A stretch of 64,000 nt of DNA from Actinomycetes bacterium (GTDB taxonomy: Bacteria > Actinomycetota > Acidimicrobiia > Acidimicrobiales > RAAP-2): contig JAJYXE010000046.1 of the NCBI GenBank assembly GCA_021791145.1, forward strand, positions 1-64,000. Direction: 5' to 3'. Positions 7,788-16,656 of this stretch are shown piece after piece (the first letter of the stretch is position 1; each line of letters begins with the position of its first letter). Position numbers and translations under genes: made by a program. The notes beneath the pieces were generated by a model, which saw nothing but the letters and a program-made list of their open reading frames with translations, did no database searches and was not told the DNA's origin.

Positions 7788-9974
7788 ATGCGGCGTTGGA
7801 GGGTATTGGGGTTCCGAGCGACGCTCGCATTGGCCGTCTCGGCACCGACGGCACTCGGTGCCGCCGCTCTCGCCTCCACTGGCGCAGGAGCGACCACAAG
7901 AGCGACCGCAGCAGCGACCACGAGCATCAGCGCCTCCGTGGGCAACGACATCTCGTTCCCCCAGTGCGGCTCGCCGTTCCCGAGCGGCCAGGCCTTCGGG
8001 ATCGTCGGGATCAACGACGGGTTGCCCAACACGCTCGACCCGTGCCTCGGGCCGCCCTCTGCGACGAGCCCTGCCACAAGCTCGGCGACACCTCCGTCGG
8101 CGACACCTCCGCCCAGCTCCACTCCGAGCTACTCCAAGAGCGAGCTGTACTGGGCGGTGAGCACCTCGTCCGGATCGGGCGCCGAGCCCAAGGCGTCGGT
8201 CTACGTCAACACCGCGGACCCCGGGAACGTCGTCACAGGCACGCTCGTCGCCGACTGGCCGACCTCGGGGTCCACCCCTTACGGCACATGCACGACGACC
8301 ACGGTCACAACCAGCTCAGGTCCGAAGACCGCAGGCCAGGACTCGCCGGCTTGTGCGTGGGAGTACGGCAACGAGAAGGCGGCCCAGGACGTCTCCTGGC
8401 TGGTAGCCGCCGCGCAGGCGATCAACGCGCAGTCGCCGCCTGTCGCCGTCCCGGCGACGGCGAGCGGGTACCCGTGGTGGCTCGACGTGGAGATCGCCAA
8501 CACATGGCAGACAGGGGCCTCTGGCCAGAAGACGAACGTCGCGGTGCTCCAGGGCATCGTGGTCGGGCTCACCGCCGCCGGAGCGCCCAGCGTCGGTGTC
8601 TACTCGACCTCGTACATGTGGGGGGTGATCACCGGCGGCACCAGCGCGTCGACCCCGTCGATCGGCAGGCTGACCACGTGGATCCCCGGGGCCGCCAACG
8701 AGGCCGGCGCCCTGACAACGTGCGCAGGCCCGTCGTTCACGGCGGGGCCGGTGGGCCTCGCACAATTCCCGAGCGGGAGCTTCGACGGCGACCTCCCCTG
8801 CACACAGCCCACCGATGCCAGGATCTACGGCCAGACACCCGACGCCACCGCCGCGGCCGAGTTCACCAGGGCGTTCCACTACGCGAAGTCGGCATGCCCG
8901 GCCTCCCGCGCGGCGGTCCTCGCGACGACACGGGAGTACCAAGACGCCCTCTCGAGCCAGTTCCTGGCGCAGTACCTCACAACGGGTACGCTGCTCACCC
9001 CCACGACAAGCCTGTCCCAGGTCACGGCGACAACCCTTCGTGAAGAGGGGATCGACACGGTCTACATCGTCGGCGGCCCGCTCGCCGTCAGCGCCACAGT
9101 CCAGAGCGCGATCGAGGCCATGACAGCGTACGAGTGCGGCGGGAAGACACGCGCGACGGCGGAGGGGAAGATCGTCGTCCACCGCCTCTTCGGCCAGACG
9201 CAGTACGCGACGGCGATGTCGGTGGTCGACTTCGTCGGCAAGGCAGCGAGCGCCGCGTTCCCCGGGGCCTATAGCACGACCAATTCCACAGGCGGCACCG
9301 GGCGCTACAACGACACCGCCGGCGCCGGCTCGCCGTCACCCCCTGCGGCGAGCGAGCCGACGGCGATCCTGGCGAACGGGCAGGAGTTCCAAGACGCCCA
9401 GGCGGCCAGCGTGATCTCCTACCGCGCGAAGTTCCCGATGCTGCTCACCCCGGCGACCACGCTGTCGGCGACAGCGGTGAGCGCGATACAGCATCTCGGC
9501 ATCCAGCAGGTGATCCTCCTGGGTGGACCGCTCGCTGTGACAGATGGCGTCGAGGCGCAGCTCGTGGCCGAGACCGGCGTCTCAGTGCTGCGGGTCGCGG
9601 GGAAGGACTACACCGACACCGCCCGCGAGCTCGCCAGGTTCGAGGCTGCGGGGCCAACAGAGGGCCTCGGCTGGACATCTGCCCACCGGATCATGGTCGC
9701 GCGTGGCAACGGCTTCACCGACGGCCTCTGCGGCGGGGTGCTGGAGAACGTGCACAACGTGACAACAGGCATTGCCGGCACCGCGCGCCCGCTGCTGCTC
9801 ACCGAGACCCCGACACTCGTCGGGACGTACCTGTCCACATTCCTGGCGGTCACAGGGCACACAGGGATCGACGGCACAACGGGCAAGACGATCATCGGCC
9901 TCGTCATCCTCGGGGGACCGCTGGCGGTGACGACAGCGACGGTCACCGCCATGCAGGCGGACTTGAGCCGCTGA
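7788..9974 (+). CDS. Secreted cell-wall-binding repeat protein with glycoside-hydrolase-like N-terminus
   Basis: 728 residues. The N-terminus (RRWRVLGFR, then a hydrophobic Ala-rich stretch ending near ALASTGAGA) is a signal peptide. Next is a domain with DISFPQCGSPFPSG, FGIVGINDG and YPWWLDVEI, the layout of GH25/DUF1906-like folds. The C-terminal half holds three CW_binding_2-type repeats, each ending in a GGPLAV motif (VYIVGGPLAVS, VILLGGPLAVT, VILGGPLAVT). It is presumably anchored at the cell wall. ATG at 7788 is preferred over GTG at 7782 because AGGAGG sits 8 bases upstream. ACA threonine codons are noticeably commoner than in neighbouring genes. The enzymatic activity of the first domain is unproven. 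Confidence 0.83.
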   Translation: MRRWRVLGFRATLALAVSAPTALGAAALASTGAGATTRATAAATTSISASVGNDISFPQCGSPFPSGQAFGIVGINDGLPNTLDPCLGPPSATSPATSSATPPSATPPPSSTPSYSKSELYWAVSTSSGSGAEPKASVYVNTADPGNVVTGTLVADWPTSGSTPYGTCTTTTVTTSSGPKTAGQDSPACAWEYGNEKAAQDVSWLVAAAQAINAQSPPVAVPATASGYPWWLDVEIANTWQTGASGQKTNVAVLQGIVVGLTAAGAPSVGVYSTSYMWGVITGGTSASTPSIGRLTTWIPGAANEAGALTTCAGPSFTAGPVGLAQFPSGSFDGDLPCTQPTDARIYGQTPDATAAAEFTRAFHYAKSACPASRAAVLATTREYQDALSSQFLAQYLTTGTLLTPTTSLSQVTATTLREEGIDTVYIVGGPLAVSATVQSAIEAMTAYECGGKTRATAEGKIVVHRLFGQTQYATAMSVVDFVGKAASAAFPGAYSTTNSTGGTGRYNDTAGAGSPSPPAASEPTAILANGQEFQDAQAASVISYRAKFPMLLTPATTLSATAVSAIQHLGIQQVILLGGPLAVTDGVEAQLVAETGVSVLRVAGKDYTDTARELARFEAAGPTEGLGWTSAHRIMVARGNGFTDGLCGGVLENVHNVTTGIAGTARPLLLTETPTLVGTYLSTFLAVTGHTGIDGTTGKTIIGLVILGGPLAVTTATVTAMQADLSR

Positions 9975-9994
9975 GCGAGGGTCTCAGGCGCAGG

Positions 9995-12715
9995 TCACAG
10001 TGCGAACGGCGCCGCTGCGTCGGCGTCGATGCCGTAGCGCCGGATGGCCTCACCGACCACCGCGTGCTCCACCGCACCCTGCCCGGCGAGCGACGACAGG
10101 ACGGCGATCACGGCGTGCGGGGCGTCGACCTCGAAGTAGCGGCGAAGCGCGGCACGGGCGTCGGAGCGGCCGAAGCCGTCGGTGCCGAGCGAGGTGAACG
10201 GACGCCGGACCCAGCGCGAGACCTGGTCGGGGACCGCGCGGATGTAGTCGGTCAGCGCGACCACCGGCTCAGGTCCCGACCCGAGCACGTCGGTGACGTA
10301 CGGGGTCCGCTGCTCCGCGCCGGGATGCAGCCGGTTCCAGCGCTCGCACTGCAGCGCGTCGTTGCGCAGCGTCGTCCACGACGTCGCGGACCACGTGTCC
10401 GCTGAGACGCCCCACTCTTCTGCGAGCATGCGGCGTGCTTCGGTCGCGACCTGCCACATCGGGCCGGAGAAGCAGATCGACGCCCTCGGAGCAGGCTGCT
10501 CACCGCGTGGCGCGACTGGAGCCGGGCCGGCGTAGCGGTAGATGCCCCTCAGGATGCCCGAGCGGACGGCGTCTCCCTCGGCGCCCTCGGGCAGCGCCGG
10601 CATCGCGTAATTCTCGTTGTACAAGGTGAGGTACCAGAATTTGTCCTCGGGCGCCTCGCCCATCATCCGGCGCACCGCGTCGTCGACGACGACCGCCACC
10701 TCGTATGCGAACGCCGGGTCGTAGACGACGGCGGCGGGGTTCGTCGACGCCAAGAGCGGGGAGTGCCCGTCGTCGTGCTGGAGCCCCTCTCCGAGCAGCG
10801 TCGTCCTCCCGGCGGTGCATCCCGCCAGGATCCCGCGCCCTCGCATGTCGCCGAGCGCCCAGAGCAGGTCCCCCACCCGCTGGAAGCCGAACATCGAGTA
10901 GAAGAGGAACACGGGGAGCATCGGTCGGCCCCAGGTGGCGTACGAGGTGGCGAGCGCGCTGAACGCCGCGGTGGCGCCAGCCTCCGTGATGCCCTCCTGG
11001 AGCAGCTGGCCCGAGGCGCTCTCCGCGTACTTGAGCGGGAGGTCGGCGTCGACGGGCACGTAGCGCTGGCCCCCGGGCGCGTAGATCTTGGCCTCGGCGA
11101 TGATGGGCTCGAGCCCGAACGTGCGGGCCTCGTCCGAGACGATCGGTGCGACGAAGGGCCCGAAGTCCGGGTCCCGCACGAGGTTCCGCAGCAGGCGGGC
11201 GAAGGCCATCGTCGTCGACACCGCCTGGCTGCCCGAGCCGGCCATGAGGTCGGAGAAGACCTTCGGGTCGGGGAGCACCACCTTGGCGGGCCGGACGACC
11301 CGGCGGGGGAGTGCGCCGCCGAGCACCCTGCGCCGCGCCATCAGGTACTCGAAAGCCTCGGAGCCTTCGGGCGGGCGGTAGTAGGGGGGGGCGTCGGCAT
11401 CGAGCGCCTCGTCGGGGATCTCGTCGGCGAGGTAGAGACGGTCCCGCAGCGCCCGCAGCTGGTCCCTCGTCATCTTCTTGATCTGGTGGGTGGCGTTGCG
11501 AGCCTCGATCTGGGGACCGAGCGTCCAGCCCTTGATCGTCTTGGCGAGGATCGCCGTGGGCGCCCCCCGCTGCTCGGTGGCGAGCTTGTAGGCCGCGTAG
11601 AGCTTGCGGTAGTCGTGCCCGCCGCGTGGGAGGGTGCGCAGCTCGTCGTCGCTCAGGTGCTCGACCATCTTGCGCAGACGGGGGTCGGGGCCGAAGAAGT
11701 GCTCGCGGATGTAGGCGCCGGACTCGACGGCGTACTTCTGGAACTCGCCGTCGACCGTCGTGTTCATCTTGTCCAGCAGCACGCCGTCGACGTCGCGGGC
11801 GAGCAGCTCGTCCCATCTGGAGCCCCAGATCACCTTGATGACGTTCCATCCCGCGCCGCGGAAGAGGGCCTCGAGCTCCTGGATGATCTTCCCGTTGCCG
11901 CGTACTGGTCCGTCGAGGCGCTGGAGGTTGCAGTTGACGACGAAGATCAAGTTGTCGAGGTGCTCACGTCCGGCGACCCCCAGCGCGCCGATCGACTCCG
12001 GCTCGTCCATCTCCCCGTCGCCGACGAAGCACCAGACCTTGCTCGAGCTCGTGTCGACGAGCTGGCGCTGGTGCAGGTAGCGGTTGACGTGGGCCTGGTA
12101 GATCGCGTCGATCGGGCCGAGGCCCATGGAGACGGTGGGGAACTCCCAGAAGTCGGGGAGCGAGCGGGGATGCGGGTAGCTCGGGAGCCCGCCGCCGACC
12201 TCGTGACGGAAGTTGTCGAGGTCGTGCTCGCTCAGCCGCCCCTCCACGAACGCCCGCGCGTAGATCCCCGGGGAGGCGTGGCCCTGGACGAAGACCTGAT
12301 CGCCGGAGCCTCCGTCGTCCTTGCCCCGGAAGAAGTGGTTGAACCCGACCTCGTACAGCGAGGCCGAGCTCGCGTAGGTGGAGAGGTGGCCGCCGATGCC
12401 GTCGGTGCGCATGTTCGCCCGCACGACCATCGCGGCAGCGTTCCAGCGGATGTACGCGCGGATGCGCCGCTCGAGGTACTCGTCGCCCGGGAACCACGGC
12501 TCCTCGTCCGCCGGGATCGTGTTGACGTACGGCGTCGAGACCGTGGCGGGAAAGTCGACCTGCAGGGTCCGTGCGCGCTCGAGCAGCTTCATGAGGAGAA
12601 AACGCGCGCGCGGCCGCCCCCTCGTCCCCACCACCGCGTCGAAGGAGTCGAGCCACTCGGCGGTCTCCTGGGTGTCGATGTCGGGGACCTGGTGGGACAC
12701 GCCGTCGAAGAGCAC
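9995..12715 (-). CDS. aceE: Pyruvate dehydrogenase E1 component, homodimeric AceE type
   Basis: About 906 residues, normal for AceE. It decarboxylates pyruvate with thiamine diphosphate and passes the acetyl group to a lipoyl E2. Markers: DIDTQETAEWLDSFDAVV at the N-terminus, RANMRTDGIGGHLSTYAS, the ThDP-binding GDGEMDEPES region ending in VVNCNLQRLDGPVRGNGKI, and LLQEGITEAGATAAFSALAT in the second half. The start is uncertain: GTG at 12715 has GGAGG only one base upstream; GTG at 12700 is the alternative. The frame is open far upstream but shows no conserved sequence. E3, E2 and lipoate genes lie on the opposite strand 2.5-7 kb away. Confidence 0.95.
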   Translation of the reverse strand: MLFDGVSHQVPDIDTQETAEWLDSFDAVVGTRGRPRARFLLMKLLERARTLQVDFPATVSTPYVNTIPADEEPWFPGDEYLERRIRAYIRWNAAAMVVRANMRTDGIGGHLSTYASSASLYEVGFNHFFRGKDDGGSGDQVFVQGHASPGIYARAFVEGRLSEHDLDNFRHEVGGGLPSYPHPRSLPDFWEFPTVSMGLGPIDAIYQAHVNRYLHQRQLVDTSSSKVWCFVGDGEMDEPESIGALGVAGREHLDNLIFVVNCNLQRLDGPVRGNGKIIQELEALFRGAGWNVIKVIWGSRWDELLARDVDGVLLDKMNTTVDGEFQKYAVESGAYIREHFFGPDPRLRKMVEHLSDDELRTLPRGGHDYRKLYAAYKLATEQRGAPTAILAKTIKGWTLGPQIEARNATHQIKKMTRDQLRALRDRLYLADEIPDEALDADAPPYYRPPEGSEAFEYLMARRRVLGGALPRRVVRPAKVVLPDPKVFSDLMAGSGSQAVSTTMAFARLLRNLVRDPDFGPFVAPIVSDEARTFGLEPIIAEAKIYAPGGQRYVPVDADLPLKYAESASGQLLQEGITEAGATAAFSALATSYATWGRPMLPVFLFYSMFGFQRVGDLLWALGDMRGRGILAGCTAGRTTLLGEGLQHDDGHSPLLASTNPAAVVYDPAFAYEVAVVVDDAVRRMMGEAPEDKFWYLTLYNENYAMPALPEGAEGDAVRSGILRGIYRYAGPAPVAPRGEQPAPRASICFSGPMWQVATEARRMLAEEWGVSADTWSATSWTTLRNDALQCERWNRLHPGAEQRTPYVTDVLGSGPEPVVALTDYIRAVPDQVSRWVRRPFTSLGTDGFGRSDARAALRRYFEVDAPHAVIAVLSSLAGQGAVEHAVVGEAIRRYGIDADAAAPFAL

Positions 12716-12760
12716 ACCTCCACGGTACCGGTCGCGGGCCGTCGCACCGCGCCAGCGCCG

Positions 12761-12845
12761 AGCGCCGCCGCGCCGAGCCGAGCGCCGCCGCACCGAGCTG
12801 AGCGCCGCCGCACCGAGCCGAGCGCCGCCGCGCGGAGCCCAGCGC
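12761..12845. repeat. Tandem repeat, 20-base unit, four copies
   Basis: AGCGCCGCCG followed by variants of CACCGAGCCG repeats with an exact 20-base period at 12761, 12781, 12801 and 12821, with a decaying fifth copy. It fills much of the gap between divergent aceE and rnhA. Confidence 0.95.
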
Positions 12846-12902
12846 AGATCGCCCGGCCACCCATCGCCTGCCCGGGCGGCGCCGGCGGTGTAGACCTCCT
12901 GG

Positions 12903-13358
12903 GTGCTCACGGTGTACACGGACGGGTCCTGCCTCGGGAACCCGGGCCCCGGCGGATGGGCGTGGGTCGTGCCCGACGGAAGGTTCGAGAGCGGCGCGGA
13001 CCCGCACACGACCAACCAGAGGATGGAGATCACTGCACCGCTCCGGGCCCTCGAGGCGCTGCGCGCCGACGCGGGCGGCGGCGAGATCGTGGTGCGGAGC
13101 GACTCCATGTACGTCGTGAACTGCTTCCTCCAACGCTGGTGGGCGGGCTGGCAGCGCAGGGGCTGGCGCAATTCGCAGGGGAAGCCCGTCGCGAACCGCG
13201 ACCTGTGGGAACCGCTCCTCGCGCTCGCGCTCGACCCCGCGGTGCCCGTCCGGTTCCAATGGGTGAAGGGGCATTCCGGCGACCGGTGGAACGACGTGGT
13301 CGACGACCTCGCCAACGCCGCGGCCGCCACGGGCACGGGCCAAAGCGGCTCGTGCTGA
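12903..13358 (+). CDS. rnhA: Ribonuclease HI
   Basis: 151 residues, typical RNase HI size. It cleaves RNA in RNA-DNA hybrids. The acidic active site is visible: Asp in VYTDGSCLGNPGPGG, Glu in QRMEITAPLRAL, Asp in VVRSDSMYVVN, and the final Asp in RWNDVVDDLA. The substrate-handling WVKGHSGD loop is present. GTG at 12903 is the start; TAGACC 7 bases before it could be a -10 of a leaderless transcript. Divergent from aceE. Confidence 0.93.
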   Translation: MLTVYTDGSCLGNPGPGGWAWVVPDGRFESGADPHTTNQRMEITAPLRALEALRADAGGGEIVVRSDSMYVVNCFLQRWWAGWQRRGWRNSQGKPVANRDLWEPLLALALDPAVPVRFQWVKGHSGDRWNDVVDDLANAAAATGTGQSGSC

Positions 13359-13401
13359 CGTCGGCGCGCGGCCCGTCTGGCCTCCGCCGCCTCGACGCAC
13401 C

Positions 13402-13407
13402 TACCAT
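13402..13407 (+). promoter_or_regulatory. Likely -10 element TACCAT of a leaderless SDR gene
   Basis: TACCAT ends 7 bases before the ATG at 13415 and there is no Shine-Dalgarno. Same arrangement as before the cobalamin adenosyltransferase. Confidence 0.45.
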
Positions 13408-13414
13408 CGCCGGC

Positions 13415-14176
13415 ATGTTGCTCGAAGGTTCGTCTGCAATCGTCACCGGCGGTGCGTCGGGTCTCGGGGCCGCCACCGCGAAGGCGCTCGCTGCCGAAGG
13501 GGTGCGCGTCACCGTGTTCGACCTCAACGAGGACGGCGCAAAGGCCGTCGCAGGCGAGGTGGGCGGCGACTACGTCGCAGGGGACGTCACGGACCCCGAG
13601 CACTGCCAGCGGGCGGTCGACCAGGCGGCAGCGGGGGGAAGGCTGCGGGTCGCGGTCAACTGCGCAGGGACCGGTTGGATCGGCCGGGTGATCGATCGCC
13701 AGGGCAATCCCCACGAGCTCGCGCCGTTCGAATTCATCCAGCGCCTCAACGTGATCGGCACCTTCAACGTGATGACGAAGGCGGCGGCTGCGATCGCCAG
13801 GACCGAGCCGCTGGAGGACGCCGAGCGGGGCGTCATCGTCAACACGGCGTCGGTGGCCGCGTTCGACGGCCAGGTCGGCCAGCTCGCCTACTCGGCGTCG
13901 AAGGGTGCGGTGGTGGGCATGACCCTGCCGGCTGCCCGCGACCTCGCCGTCGTCGGCATCCGCGTCGTGACCATCGCGCCCGGGCTGTTCGACACGCCGC
14001 TGCTGGGCATGCTTCCCGAGGAGCAGCGGCGCGCCCTCGGCGAGTCCGTGCTCTTTCCCAAGCGCCTGGGCGATCCCGCGAGCTACGGTCAGCTGGTCGT
14101 CCACATCGCCCGCAACAGCTACTTGAACGGCGAGGTCATCCGGCTCGACGGCGGCATCAGGATGCCGCCCAAGTAG
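13415..14176 (+). CDS. SDR oxidoreductase, 3-hydroxyacyl-CoA dehydrogenase (HSD10) type
   Basis: 253-residue short-chain dehydrogenase. Features: NAD-binding [15 protein letters not shown] (residues about 10-24), Asp in [10 protein letters not shown] giving NAD preference, NCAGTGW, and catalytic Ser/Tyr/Lys in [20 protein letters not shown]. The acidic-adaptor segment after NCAG and the ending [12 protein letters not shown] resemble type-II 3-hydroxyacyl-CoA dehydrogenases of branched-chain and fatty-acid breakdown. The open frame extends far upstream opposite aceE, but similarity begins at the ATG at 13415. The aldo/keto reductase follows 13 bases downstream, probably in one operon. Confidence 0.92.
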   Translation: MLLEGSSAIVTGGASGLGAATAKALAAEGVRVTVFDLNEDGAKAVAGEVGGDYVAGDVTDPEHCQRAVDQAAAGGRLRVAVNCAGTGWIGRVIDRQGNPHELAPFEFIQRLNVIGTFNVMTKAAAAIARTEPLEDAERGVIVNTASVAAFDGQVGQLAYSASKGAVVGMTLPAARDLAVVGIRVVTIAPGLFDTPLLGMLPEEQRRALGESVLFPKRLGDPASYGQLVVHIARNSYLNGEVIRLDGGIRMPPK

Positions 14177-14189
14177 GAGGGATCCTTCC

Positions 14190-15179
14190 GTGCGCCAGGT
14201 CGAGGCCGAGGGGGTCCGCCTGTTCCCGGTCGGGCTCGGGACCTGGCAGTTCGGCGCGGGCGAATGGGGCTACGGGACCACCTACGCAAAGGAGGTCGCG
14301 CCGCGCATCGTCGAGCGGTCGCTCGATCTCGGCGTCCAGCTCGTCGACACCGCCGAGCTCTACGCGTTCGGCCGCTCGGAGCGGATCGTCGGCGCCGCGC
14401 TCGGGAGGCGGAGGGACGAGGCGTTCCTCGCGACCAAGCTCTTCCCCGTCCTTCCCGTGGACCCGGTCGTCGGCTGGCGCGCACGCGGGAGCCTTCGGCG
14501 TCTCGGCACCGACCGCGTGGACCTCTACCAGCTCCACTGGCCCAACCCTGTGGTCCCTGCACGCCCGGTCGCAGACGCCCTGGCGAGGCTCCTCGACGCG
14601 GGGCTCACCCGGCACGTGGGGGTGAGCAACTACCCGCTCACGCGTTGGGAGGAGCTCGAGCGGCTCCTCGGCCGGCCGGTCCTCTCCAACCAGGTCCGCT
14701 ACAGCCTCGTGGACCGCGCCCCGGAGCGCGAGCTCCTTCCGTGGGCCCAGGCGAACGGGAGGATGATCATCGCCTACAGCCCGCTCGGGCAGGGGCTCCT
14801 GTCCGGCCGCTACGGTCCGGGCCGCCGACCGACCGGGCTCCGGGCGAGGACGTGCCCCTCCCGCACGGAGAACCTCCAGCGCGTCGAGCCGCTCCTCCAC
14901 GCGCTCTCGGAGGTCGCCGACGCCCATCACGCTTCCCCCGCGCAGATCGCGCTCGCCTGGCTGCTCCGACGCCCGAACGTCGTGGTGATCCCCGGGGCGT
15001 CGTCGGTGGAGCAGGCGGAGCAGAATGCCGCATCGGCGGACATCGAGCTCAGCGCGGCGGAGGACGACGCGCTGACCGCCGCTTCGGACGCGTACCAGCC
15101 CGTGCGCTCGCGCATCGGGGCGCGTGCGAGCCTGGTGGGCCGCAGGGCACGCCGCGTGCTCGGCGGCCTTCGGGCGTAA
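14190..15179 (+). CDS. Aldo/keto reductase
   Basis: 329-residue NADPH-dependent reductase with the TIM-barrel AKR fold. The catalytic tetrad is visible: Asp in QLVDTAELYAFGRSE, Tyr four residues on in the same motif, Lys in FLATKLFPV, and His in LYQLHWPNP. A cofactor-binding IPGASSVEQAEQN follows near residue 275. GTG at 14190 has GGAGGG 7 bases upstream, lying on the end of the SDR gene. The physiological substrate is unknown; the position between SDR and lpdA may be incidental. Confidence 0.92.
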   Translation: MRQVEAEGVRLFPVGLGTWQFGAGEWGYGTTYAKEVAPRIVERSLDLGVQLVDTAELYAFGRSERIVGAALGRRRDEAFLATKLFPVLPVDPVVGWRARGSLRRLGTDRVDLYQLHWPNPVVPARPVADALARLLDAGLTRHVGVSNYPLTRWEELERLLGRPVLSNQVRYSLVDRAPERELLPWAQANGRMIIAYSPLGQGLLSGRYGPGRRPTGLRARTCPSRTENLQRVEPLLHALSEVADAHHASPAQIALAWLLRRPNVVVIPGASSVEQAEQNAASADIELSAAEDDALTAASDAYQPVRSRIGARASLVGRRARRVLGGLRA

Positions 15180-15249
15180 CGCACCCTGCGGCGCCGTTAG
15201 GCTCGTAGGCGTTTTCGTCCAGGCGCGTGAAGCGCCGGAGGAGGGTCCC

Positions 15250-16656
15250 GTGGAGTACGACGTGGTGATCATCGGCGGCGGCCCAGGCGGATATGCCGCC
15301 GCCTTGTACGGTGCGTCCGGCGGGTTGCGGATCGCCGTCGTCGAATTCACAAAGGTCGGTGGGACCTGCTTGCACCGCGGCTGCGTGCCGGCGAAGGAAT
15401 TCCTCGAGTCCGCTGCGGTCTACCGCACGGTGCGAAAGGCCTCCGAGTTCGGGATCTCGGCAGGAGACCCGACCGTGGACTTCGCCGTCAACCAGCGCCG
15501 CAAGGTGGCGGTGGTCGACCAGCTCCACCGCGGGCTCGCCGGGTTGCTCAAGGGGCGCAACGTCACCGTGCTCTCCGGGACCGGCACGCTCCTGCCCGGG
15601 CGCCGAGTCCGCGTGGTGGACGGCCCGGACGCCGGCACCGAGGTCGTCGGGCGCCACGTCGTGCTCGCGACGGGATCGGTCCCGCGGACGCTCCCAGGGC
15701 TCGACGTCGACGGGCGCTACGTGCTCACCTCCGACGAGTTCCTCGAGCTCGAGCGCGTGCCCGCCTCGGTGGCCGTGGTGGGCGGCGGCGCGATCGGCTG
15801 CGAGTTCGCCTCTCTCCTGTCGGACCTCGGCGCCAAGGTGACGATCCTCGAGGCATTGGACACGATCCTCGCGGGTTGTGACGACGACATCTCCGCTGTG
15901 GTGGGCCGTTCGTTCAAGCGCCGCGGGATGGAGATCATCACCGGCGCGCAGGTGAAGGGCCACACGCCCCGGCCCGACGGGTCGAGCACGGTGGTCCACC
16001 TCGGCGACGGCAGGGACGTGGAGGCGGAGGTCGTGGTGATCTCCGTGGGCCGCCGTCCCCGGACCGAGGGCCTCTTGTCCGAAGGCACCTCAGTGCAGCT
16101 GGACGAGCGCGGGTTCGTCGTCGTGAACCATCTCATGCAAACTCACGAGCGGAACATCTGGGCCGTCGGCGACGTCTGCGCGGGGACGCCCCAGCTGGCG
16201 CACGTGGCGTTCGAGGAGGCGGTCCTCGTGATCAAGGGCATCCTGGGTGATCCGATGGTGCCGGTCGACTACGAGCGCGTGCCGTGGGCCATCTACTGCC
16301 ACCCCGAGGTCGCCTTCGCGGGCTTGACCGAGGCCCAGGCCGCCGCGCGGGGGATCCCTGTCCTTGTGAAGAAGGACCCCTTCGGCGGGAACAGCCGGGC
16401 GCGTATCATCGGCGACACCGAGGGGCTCGTGAAGGTCGTCGCCGAGCGACTGGCGGACGGGTCCGCAGGCAGGATCCTCGGCGTGCACATGGTCGGTCCG
16501 TGGGTGACCGAGCAGCTCGGCGCCGGTTACCTCGCGGTCAACTGGGAGGCGACGCCGGCAGAGGTCGCACAGTTCATCCAGCCGCATCCGTCGCTCTCCG
16601 AGACGTTCGGGGAGACGGTGCTCGCGCTGACCGGAAGGGGATTGCACGTTGGCTGA
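15250..16656 (+). CDS. lpdA: Dihydrolipoyl dehydrogenase (E3)
   Basis: 468-residue flavoprotein that re-oxidises dihydrolipoyl groups of 2-oxoacid dehydrogenase complexes with NAD+. Domains in order: FAD-binding VVIIGGGPGGYAAAL; redox disulfide GGTCLHRGCVPAKE (residues about 37-47); NAD-binding VAVVGGGAIGCEFASLL; FAD motif IWAVGDVCAGTPQLAH; and the interface His-Glu in QPHPSLSETFGE. GTG at 15250 follows GGAGGAGGG. The upstream open frame to 15124 is not conserved. It overlaps the E2 gene by 8 bases, so expression is coupled with E2 and the lipoate enzyme. Confidence 0.95.
   Translation: MEYDVVIIGGGPGGYAAALYGASGGLRIAVVEFTKVGGTCLHRGCVPAKEFLESAAVYRTVRKASEFGISAGDPTVDFAVNQRRKVAVVDQLHRGLAGLLKGRNVTVLSGTGTLLPGRRVRVVDGPDAGTEVVGRHVVLATGSVPRTLPGLDVDGRYVLTSDEFLELERVPASVAVVGGGAIGCEFASLLSDLGAKVTILEALDTILAGCDDDISAVVGRSFKRRGMEIITGAQVKGHTPRPDGSSTVVHLGDGRDVEAEVVVISVGRRPRTEGLLSEGTSVQLDERGFVVVNHLMQTHERNIWAVGDVCAGTPQLAHVAFEEAVLVIKGILGDPMVPVDYERVPWAIYCHPEVAFAGLTEAQAAARGIPVLVKKDPFGGNSRARIIGDTEGLVKVVAERLADGSAGRILGVHMVGPWVTEQLGAGYLAVNWEATPAEVAQFIQPHPSLSETFGETVLALTGRGLHVG

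Noticed and set aside
10763..13414. Long plus-strand frame opposite aceE, continuous with the SDR gene
   Set aside because: Only the part from 13415 has SDR similarity; the rest is antisense to aceE.
12716..14104. N-terminal extension of the aceE frame
   Set aside because: Opposite rnhA and the SDR gene and without AceE similarity; AceE homology begins near the GTG at 12715.
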